A stretch of 64,000 nucleotides of DNA from positions 1 through 64,000 of the forward strand of contig NZ_JABAPM010000002.1 in NCBI RefSeq assembly GCF_018913465.1, written 5' to 3'. A program made the position numbers and the translations under genes. This DNA comes from Arcanobacterium phocae. Lineage in GTDB: Bacteria; Actinomycetota; Actinomycetes; Actinomycetales; Actinomycetaceae. Every line of letters begins with the position of its first letter. Positions within the stretch are counted from its first letter, which is position 1. Below, one piece after another: positions 57,962 to 64,000 of the stretch. A model generated the notes under the pieces. That model was given only the letters and a program-made list of their open reading frames with translations, had not been told where the DNA came from and searched no databases.

Positions 57962-60379
57962 ATGGCACATACCCAAACTGAACATATTACGAATATTGAC
58001 GTCTCGGAGGAAATGCGAAACTCGTTCCTCGAATACTCGTATTCGGTGATTTACGCGCGTGCGTTACCGGACGCTCGTGACGGACTCAAACCTGTTCAGC
58101 GCCGAATCCTCTTCCAGATGGACCAAATGGGATTGAAACCAGACCGCGGGCATGTTAAATCTTCACGTGTTGTGGGTGACGTCATGGGACGCCTGCACCC
58201 ACATGGCGATTCCGCCATCTATGACGCTATGGTGCGATTAGCTCAAGATTTTTCGTTGCGCATCCCGTTCGTTGACGGTCACGGAAACTTCGGTTCTCCC
58301 GACGACGGACCAGCAGCTCCCCGCTATACCGAAGTCCGGATGGCACCAGCTGCCCTCGCGATGACCGCATCGTTGGGCGAAGACGTCGTTGACATGGTCC
58401 CTAACTATGACAACACCTACCAAGAACCAGAAGTCCTACCGGCAGCAATCCCAAGCTTATTAGTGAACGGTTCGTCCGGAATCGCCGTCGGTATGGCAAC
58501 AAATATGGCTCCGCACAACCTTAATGAGGTTATTGCTGGAGCAAGATTTTTGCTTGATAATCCGCAAGCCACGCTCGAAGAGCTGATGCGTTATATTCCC
58601 GGGCCTGACTTGCCAGACGGTGGAAAAATTGTTGGTCTAGAAGGTATTAGGCAAGCTTACGAAACTGGCCGTGGTATTTTCCGTACTCGTGCTACCGCAC
58701 ATATTGAGAATGTAACACCACGCAAAAAAGGCATTATTTTTACCGAATTGCCCTACCTCACTGGCCCAGAGAAAGTCATTGAGAAGATTAAAGACGGCGT
58801 ATCTTCCAAAAAGCTCCAAGGAATCTCTGGAGTGCAAAATCTTACTGACCGTCATCACGGTACACGGCTCGTGGTTGAAGTCAAGAACGCTTTTAATCCA
58901 GAGGCAGTTCTGGCTGCTCTATATCAACACACACCGTTAGAAGATTCGTTTGGAATCAACAACGTTGCCTTGGTCGATGGTCAGCCGCGCTTGATGGGGT
59001 TGAAAGAGATCCTCACAGTTTTCCTTGATCACCGCCGGTCTGTAACAAAACGTCGGTGTGAGTACCGTCTGCGAAAAGCACAAGAGCGGCTACATCTAGT
59101 TGAAGGTTTGCTCATAGCCATCGTCGATATCGATGAGGTCATAGCCGTCATCCGTTCCTCTGAAGATTCGGCTACAGCTGCTACTCGCTTGATGAGTGTA
59201 TTTGATTTATCGCAGGCGCAGGCCGACTACATCCTTGAGCTACGTTTACGTCGGCTTACTAAGTTCTCTCAGATTGAGCTTGAGTCTGAACAAAACTCAC
59301 TACAAGACACAATCGACGAATTGCTGGCTATTCTCGGTTCTGACGAACGGATGCGCACTCTTATCTCCAGTGAGTTAGCTGATGTAGCACGTAAGTATGG
59401 GACGCCACGTCGCACAGTGCTGTTAGAGTCTGATGCTTCAACGCAATCGACAAAGTCTAAGGCTCCTAAACTCAAGATCGAAGATGACCCTTGCCGGGTT
59501 ATCTTATCCGCAACTGGACGAATTGCGCGCATTGTTGATGGCGAGCCACTCCGTCGCGAGGGACCTCGTGCGGCGCATGATGCTCTTGCCTCGATTGTTG
59601 AGACGACTAATTTAAGCGAGATAGGAGTTGTTACCAGCACCGGTAATGTACACCGTCTCAATGTGGTTGATGTTCCTTCTATTCCGGATACGGAAAACGC
59701 ACCAAGTTTGGCTGCTGGCACCGTTCTAACTGAGTTGCTTTTACTCCAGCCAGGTGAACGTCCTCTTGCCTTGATCAGCTTCGCAGAACAAGAAGCCGTT
59801 CTTACCTTGGCTACGGCACAAGGAAAGATTAAACGAGTTACTCTTGATCCTCCGAATAAGAGTCAATTCGAAGCTATCACGTTGCTTGAGAACGATGAGG
59901 TCATTGGCGCTCAAGTATCGAGCGACACAGATGTGATCGTACTGGTAACATCTGACGCTCAATTGTTACGCTTCGACGCTAGCGCTGTGCGCCCTCAAGG
60001 TCGAAGTGGGCAAGGAATCGCGGGAATTAGAGTTAACGATAAGGCCAGCGTTATCGCTTTGGGAATCGTGCCAGAGAACGACTTAGCTGCTCACGGTGTT
60101 GTCACCATTGCCAGCGCTTCCGATGCGCTTCCTGGCACTATGCCAGGGACTGCAAAGGTCACACCACTTGACCGCTACCCTGCGAAAGGCCGTGGCACTG
60201 GTGGCGTACGAGCGCAGCGTTTCCTTCGTGGTGAAGATGTTTTGTCTATGGCATGGGTGGGGCAACTTCCAGCTCGAGCTGTTGGTATCGAGGGCAAACC
60301 CGTTGAGCTACCGGAGATTAATGAACGACGTGATGCCTCTGGTTCACCACTAAGCGATATTGTTGAAGCACTCGGCTGA
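57962..60379 (+). CDS. parC: Type IIA DNA topoisomerase subunit A (topoisomerase IV, ParC-like)
   Basis: An 805-residue DNA cleavage subunit. The catalytic tyrosine is Y122 in APRYTEVRM. The quinolone region reads [12 protein letters not shown], with Ser84 and Asp88 at the positions usually changed in resistance, so the wild-type pattern is present. The C-terminal beta-pinwheel covers about residues 500-780. Presence with a nearby ParE-like gene and the actinobacterial context argue for a second type IIA enzyme besides gyrase. AGAGGA precedes the ATG. Confidence 0.88.
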   Translation: MAHTQTEHITNIDVSEEMRNSFLEYSYSVIYARALPDARDGLKPVQRRILFQMDQMGLKPDRGHVKSSRVVGDVMGRLHPHGDSAIYDAMVRLAQDFSLRIPFVDGHGNFGSPDDGPAAPRYTEVRMAPAALAMTASLGEDVVDMVPNYDNTYQEPEVLPAAIPSLLVNGSSGIAVGMATNMAPHNLNEVIAGARFLLDNPQATLEELMRYIPGPDLPDGGKIVGLEGIRQAYETGRGIFRTRATAHIENVTPRKKGIIFTELPYLTGPEKVIEKIKDGVSSKKLQGISGVQNLTDRHHGTRLVVEVKNAFNPEAVLAALYQHTPLEDSFGINNVALVDGQPRLMGLKEILTVFLDHRRSVTKRRCEYRLRKAQERLHLVEGLLIAIVDIDEVIAVIRSSEDSATAATRLMSVFDLSQAQADYILELRLRRLTKFSQIELESEQNSLQDTIDELLAILGSDERMRTLISSELADVARKYGTPRRTVLLESDASTQSTKSKAPKLKIEDDPCRVILSATGRIARIVDGEPLRREGPRAAHDALASIVETTNLSEIGVVTSTGNVHRLNVVDVPSIPDTENAPSLAAGTVLTELLLLQPGERPLALISFAEQEAVLTLATAQGKIKRVTLDPPNKSQFEAITLLENDEVIGAQVSSDTDVIVLVTSDAQLLRFDASAVRPQGRSGQGIAGIRVNDKASVIALGIVPENDLAAHGVVTIASASDALPGTMPGTAKVTPLDRYPAKGRGTGGVRAQRFLRGEDVLSMAWVGQLPARAVGIEGKPVELPEINERRDASGSPLSDIVEALG

Positions 60380-60386
60380 GGCGAAC

Positions 60387-61352
60387 TCACAACGTTAATG
60401 ACATAACGTGAGTTCGTCCCACTTCCGAAAATCCAGTTTCATCAAAAACGTCAATAAAGGCGGAACCATCTGGGTCTGTTACTGCAACATCAGCAACAAC
60501 TGAGTCATATCCAGCCTGTGCAAAACGCTCTAAAACTGTACTGACCAAAGCTGACCCTACACCTGAGTTGCGCCACTGCGCGCTCACAACAACTTCATCA
60601 ATGTAAGCCTCAGGTTTTTCGTGTCCGTCGACTACGCTCACAAATACTGAAGCCAGTAAATAGCCAACGACACGTGGTCGATCACCGAAGCGGTCGACGG
60701 CGACCAAGCACCATTCTCGATCGACGTCGGCTAAAACTAATGTCCATGATTCGGCAGTTTGGATATCGAAGAGTGCTGATTCGCGTACAACCATGTTATG
60801 CATCCGCCGCACGTCTTCCAGCATCTCATCTGATAGTTCTTCGATTGAGACGTAATTAGACAGCTTATGCCGTGGCAGTTTCGCTGTTGTCTTCCCTCGA
60901 ACTTGTACAAATGTTGCTCGTCTTACGAATCCAAAATTTCGTGCAAGTTGCGCAACATTATCGTGATCAGCTTCCACGTATAGCAACGCATGTGCATTAT
61001 CGGCACCGAGGTGTTCAGATAGCTCCTGTGCCACCGAAATCTGGCGTTGTAACAGCTCCGCCCCGAGACCATGGGAACGCCACTGGGAATGTACTGCTCC
61101 AGATAAAGTAATCGTATTAGTAGCTGACCCATCGTTGGCTAACCTGGCCAGCCCGAAGGCCACCAGAGTAGTGCCAACCCACGCTCCTTGCGCACGCCAT
61201 ACATGGCTTGCACCAAAATAGGATTCAATCTCGCCACGAGACGTGCGGATAGGATTATTGTCGAATGTTTCAGTTGAGGAAATAAGGGTAATCAACTGTT
61301 CGAGATGCGATGGAAGGAGTTCTGACCAAACCCAAGGCTTAGTGTTTTTCAT
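60387..61352 (-). CDS. GNAT acetyltransferase with two GNAT domains
   Basis: A 321-residue protein with two acetyltransferase halves. Acetyl-CoA-binding signatures are HSQWRSHGLGAELL near residue 90 and SAQWRNSGVGSALV near residue 255. The two-domain plan resembles mycothiol synthase MshD, but I see no firm basis for that function. It overlaps the next GNAT gene (TGATG) and has the same architecture, which points to an old tandem duplication. It converges with parC, 7 bases apart. Confidence 0.8.
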   Translation of the reverse strand: MKNTKPWVWSELLPSHLEQLITLISSTETFDNNPIRTSRGEIESYFGASHVWRAQGAWVGTTLVAFGLARLANDGSATNTITLSGAVHSQWRSHGLGAELLQRQISVAQELSEHLGADNAHALLYVEADHDNVAQLARNFGFVRRATFVQVRGKTTAKLPRHKLSNYVSIEELSDEMLEDVRRMHNMVVRESALFDIQTAESWTLVLADVDREWCLVAVDRFGDRPRVVGYLLASVFVSVVDGHEKPEAYIDEVVVSAQWRNSGVGSALVSTVLERFAQAGYDSVVADVAVTDPDGSAFIDVFDETGFSEVGRTHVMSLTL

Positions 61353-62395
61353 CAGATATCGATTGAGTAGACAATCTCGCGGTAGGCAAATTCAAAGCCA
61401 GCGGAGACCAATGACTGTGGTATTTTTTCGTAACGACTAACAACCGGTGCAGCAACTGTTTCGATGCCAGCCTCGTGAGCTTGTCCTAAAACACTTAGCA
61501 TAAGGTCTGTGCCAATACCGTTGCGCCGCAAGGTCCTTTCAATGCCGTAATAGTAAATGCGAAGCGCGGATACCTCAGGAACCTGTTCAGCGAGCATATA
61601 CCCCACTAGTTGGTGATCTTTAATAAGCAGAGTCGAAAAATCGTGGTCTGCTCGTGATAACTTTGCTTGCCAAGCAGGCGCCGAGATTGGTTGATACCGT
61701 TCTAACTCGAGAATGAGCCGGTTATGCAATTTACGCAGTTCGATCTCAACGCTAGGATTATAACCTTCTAGCTGAAAACCCTGCGTCTCTAACCGCTCAC
61801 AGGCTTTTAGCGAAACATCGCGGTGCTTGTCCGAAATTTTGGTAGACACATGAGTAATATAGCTAATTGGAGCGTAACCGCCAGCAGCCAAGAGTCGCCG
61901 TCGTCCCACGTTGTTTTCAGCGACTAAGGCACGAATGGAAACCGGAAGATCTGAGGGGTACTGTGACATGAGCTGACGTGCGCGGTCATCTTGCCACTCC
62001 AGTAGCGAACGTCCGATACCGCGTCCAACCCAATCGGGACGAACCACAGCAGATACTTCAGCTTGCAGTTCCGAAAGCGGCTTATCATTAACCAAGACCG
62101 TAGCAACAGCTTGAAGTTTCCCTTGTCGGTCCCAGCCACTTAGCAGATCATATGTGCCAGGCTGCGCGGTGATTTCGTCGAACCAGTGACTAACCGCTCT
62201 AGACGATGGCCGCGCAAATCCAAACGGGGATTCTGAAAGACTAGACATCAAGTCCACAACATCGGATAAATCTGCTCGCACCAATTCTCGCCACGTCAGC
62301 CCTAGATGCGGTCCAGGTAGACGAACAACAGCGGGGGCTCCTAGCCGTTCGACAAATGACCGGCTTCGTAACGGTGGTATTTCTGGATGCTGCAT
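61352..62395 (-). CDS. GNAT acetyltransferase with two GNAT domains
   Basis: A 347-residue protein of the same two-GNAT plan as its downstream neighbour. VRPDWVGRGIGRSLLEW near residue 120 and ERTLRRNGIGTDLML near residue 300 are the acetyl-CoA motifs. Substrate unknown. It lies 18 bases after the parE gene on the same strand, so the two GNATs and parE may be one transcript. Confidence 0.8.
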   Translation of the reverse strand: MQHPEIPPLRSRSFVERLGAPAVVRLPGPHLGLTWRELVRADLSDVVDLMSSLSESPFGFARPSSRAVSHWFDEITAQPGTYDLLSGWDRQGKLQAVATVLVNDKPLSELQAEVSAVVRPDWVGRGIGRSLLEWQDDRARQLMSQYPSDLPVSIRALVAENNVGRRRLLAAGGYAPISYITHVSTKISDKHRDVSLKACERLETQGFQLEGYNPSVEIELRKLHNRLILELERYQPISAPAWQAKLSRADHDFSTLLIKDHQLVGYMLAEQVPEVSALRIYYYGIERTLRRNGIGTDLMLSVLGQAHEAGIETVAAPVVSRYEKIPQSLVSAGFEFAYREIVYSIDI

Positions 62396-62413
62396 AGGCT
62401 CTAGCTTACCTTC

Positions 62414-64000
62414 TTAAATATCTATCTGGTCACGAGAAATCTGTGATGCTCCATCGATAATAAACTCTTTACGTGGTGCAACATCAGATCCCATCAGTAG
62501 TTCAAATGTTTCTTCCGCGTATCGTAACGCTGCTTCATCCGCCATCGATATACGCCGTAACGAGCGATGCTTCGGGTCCATTGTAGTTTCTGCTAACTGG
62601 TCAGCGTCCATCTCACCCAATCCCTTGTACCGCTGGATTGGTTCTTTATATGTTCTTCTTGCACGTTCGAGTTTCTTAAGCTCCTGTTGGAGTTGGGCAT
62701 CAGAATAGGTATAGATATACTCCCCTTTGCGACGCCCTTGACCAGATACTTCGATTCGATGAAGTGGCGGAACAGCAGCGTATACTCGTCCGGCTTCGAC
62801 CAACGGACGCATATACCGGAAAAATAGCGTCAAAAGCAGAGTCCGAATATGGGCACCGTCGACATCCGCATCAGTCATAAAAATAACTTTGCCGTATCGA
62901 GCTGCCTCGATGTCAAAGGTGCGTCCCGAACCAGCACCGATAACTTGGATGATCGAAGATACTTCCTGGTTTTTTAAGATATCGGCCGGAGAAGCTTTTT
63001 GTACATTGAGAATTTTGCCGCGAATTGGTAGCAATGCTTGGAACTCAGAGTTACGAGCTAGCTTAGCGGTTCCTAATGCGGAGTCACCCTCCACAATAAA
63101 AAGTTCTGAGCGTTCTACGTCTTCACTGCGACAGTCAGCGAGTTTCGCTGGCAACGACGACGTCTCCAGAGCGTTCTTTCTACGAGATATTTCCTTCTGG
63201 GTACGAGCGGCAACACGCGCCCGCATTTCTGCGACAATTTTTTCCAGCAGCCTAGAATTTTCTGTTTTTTGGTCACGCTTAGTCGACGCCAAAAGTCTCG
63301 ATAATTCAGTATCGACGACTTTAGCTACAATGCCTCTGATAGGAGCAGTACCCAGGATTTCCTTTGTCTGTCCTTCAAACTGAGGCTCTGGGAATCGCAC
63401 AGCAACAACGGCGGTCAGCCCGGCGAGAATATCGTCTTTTTCGATACGCGGGTCCCGTGCAGATATTTTGAGCTGGCGAGCCTTTTGCTCAATAGCAGCT
63501 CGCACAACTTTAACTAGCCCCTGCTCAAAGCCAACAATATGGCTACCACCTTTCGGAGTAGCAATAATATTGACAAATGACTCTTCGGTAGTGTCGTAGC
63601 CACTTCCCCATCTAAGAGCAATATCCACAGTGCACGAGCGCTCCACATCGGTTGCTTTCAGATGACCTGACTTTTTATCCAAAACTTGGACAGTTTCGTT
63701 GAAAGTCCCGTTACCAGTGAGATGCATTGTCGATGTGACGGCTGGATCCGTAGCAAGATAGTCAACAAAATCTACAACCCCGCCGTCGTATCGGAATTCC
63801 TCTTCTTGAGGTGTGTCACTACGAGCATCTCGTACCGTAATAGTTAAGCCAGGAACCAGGAACGCTTTTTCCCGTACACGTTCAATGAGAGCCTCATAAG
63901 AGAATGTCGAGTCTGCCGGAAAAATTTGTGGATCATACCAGTAGCGCACACGCGTGCCGGTAACTTTTTTTGCAACCTTGCCGGTAACTCGCAGATTTGA
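62414..64000 (-). CDS. parE: Type IIA DNA topoisomerase subunit B (topoisomerase IV, ParE-like), N-terminus outside window
   Basis: ATPase subunit partner of ParC. The frame stays open to the window edge: codons reading NLRVTGKVAKKVTGTRV precede the internal Val-Arg-Tyr at 63949, so the true start and the GHKL ATP site are missing. Visible parts are the transducer domain, the TOPRIM motif EGDSALGTAKLARN, LPIRGKILNVQKA, the metal-binding MTDADVDGAHI, and the C-terminal QRYKGLGEMDADQL. About 528 residues are visible; full-length relatives have around 690. Confidence 0.88.
   Translation of the reverse strand, partial: SNLRVTGKVAKKVTGTRVRYWYDPQIFPADSTFSYEALIERVREKAFLVPGLTITVRDARSDTPQEEEFRYDGGVVDFVDYLATDPAVTSTMHLTGNGTFNETVQVLDKKSGHLKATDVERSCTVDIALRWGSGYDTTEESFVNIIATPKGGSHIVGFEQGLVKVVRAAIEQKARQLKISARDPRIEKDDILAGLTAVVAVRFPEPQFEGQTKEILGTAPIRGIVAKVVDTELSRLLASTKRDQKTENSRLLEKIVAEMRARVAARTQKEISRRKNALETSSLPAKLADCRSEDVERSELFIVEGDSALGTAKLARNSEFQALLPIRGKILNVQKASPADILKNQEVSSIIQVIGAGSGRTFDIEAARYGKVIFMTDADVDGAHIRTLLLTLFFRYMRPLVEAGRVYAAVPPLHRIEVSGQGRRKGEYIYTYSDAQLQQELKKLERARRTYKEPIQRYKGLGEMDADQLAETTMDPKHRSLRRISMADEAALRYAEETFELLMGSDVAPRKEFIIDGASQISRDQIDI

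Noticed and set aside
58000-60379. DNA gyrase subunit A rather than topoisomerase IV
   Set aside because: The parE-like partner lies just beyond with the two GNAT genes between, and this sepH-tdk neighbourhood is where the second type IIA enzyme sits in actinobacteria; gyrA would be expected near dnaA/gyrB. Sequence alone cannot fully exclude it.
60383-60415. Hairpin at the parC/GNAT convergence as terminator
   Set aside because: The stem needs a 3-base bulge, lies partly in the GNAT coding end and has no T-run on either side.

Overview
The window is core chromosome of a low-to-mid-GC actinobacterium. The gene order matches conserved actinobacterial neighbourhoods: relA-apt-secF-secD-yajC-ruvBAC-yebC, then the phosphatidylinositol mannoside genes with pgsA and thrS, a DUF3000/ribonuclease D pair, a dxs/TRAM-methyltransferase/APC/double-TrkA neighbourhood, DUF3159/OB-fold/DUF3710/DUF4193, sepH, and a second type IIA topoisomerase (parC/parE). 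TTG and GTG starts are common. A member of the Actinomycetaceae (Arcanobacterium/Trueperella-like) fits best, but that is inference from gene content and base composition. No prophage, transposase or CRISPR array was seen.

Layout. 1-112 is homopolymer-rich and looks like a damaged contig end. 136-744 is a short AbiEi/DUF559-like remnant running into relA. 668-17308 is almost entirely minus strand: stringent response and purine salvage (relA, apt), Sec translocase accessory (secF, secD, yajC), Holliday junction resolution (ruvB, ruvA, ruvC), yebC, a NUDIX hydrolase, a PrsW-like protease, a LemA-like protein, pimA, patA, pgsA and thrS. 17469-19732 (plus) carries sdaA and a TauE/SafE permease. 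19790-20486 is a six-tRNA cluster. 20535-29366 (plus) holds a small membrane protein, glgX-treY-treZ (glycogen to trehalose), DUF3000 and ribonuclease D. 29373-34018 (minus) holds dxs and aconitase.

34099-46914 (minus) is a compact ten-gene operon, purE-purC-purF-purM-purN-purO-purH-purD-purL-fhs. It is organised like clostridial purine operons rather than typical actinobacterial ones: a fused single-chain PurL, AICAR formyltransferase and IMP cyclohydrolase as separate proteins, a PurF whose glutaminase active site has degenerated, and fhs supplying 10-formyl-THF. Its leader (46931-47030) has the conserved elements of a ZTP (pfl) riboswitch followed by an intrinsic terminator. That fits the operon, because ZMP/ZTP builds up when 10-formyl-THF limits AICAR formylation. 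An upstream segment can pair with the aptamer and form a competing fold.

47133-64000: an SDR oxidoreductase, a TrmA-family RNA methyltransferase, an APC permease divergent from two TrkA-type potassium regulators, conserved actinobacterial DUF genes, sepH, tdk, an alkaline-phosphatase-superfamily enzyme, DUF5998, parC, two overlapping double-domain GNAT acetyltransferases, and parE, which is cut by the window end. The most noteworthy items are the purine operon leader, the degenerate PurF glutaminase domain, and the two tRNA-Val(GAC) copies with C at position 33.
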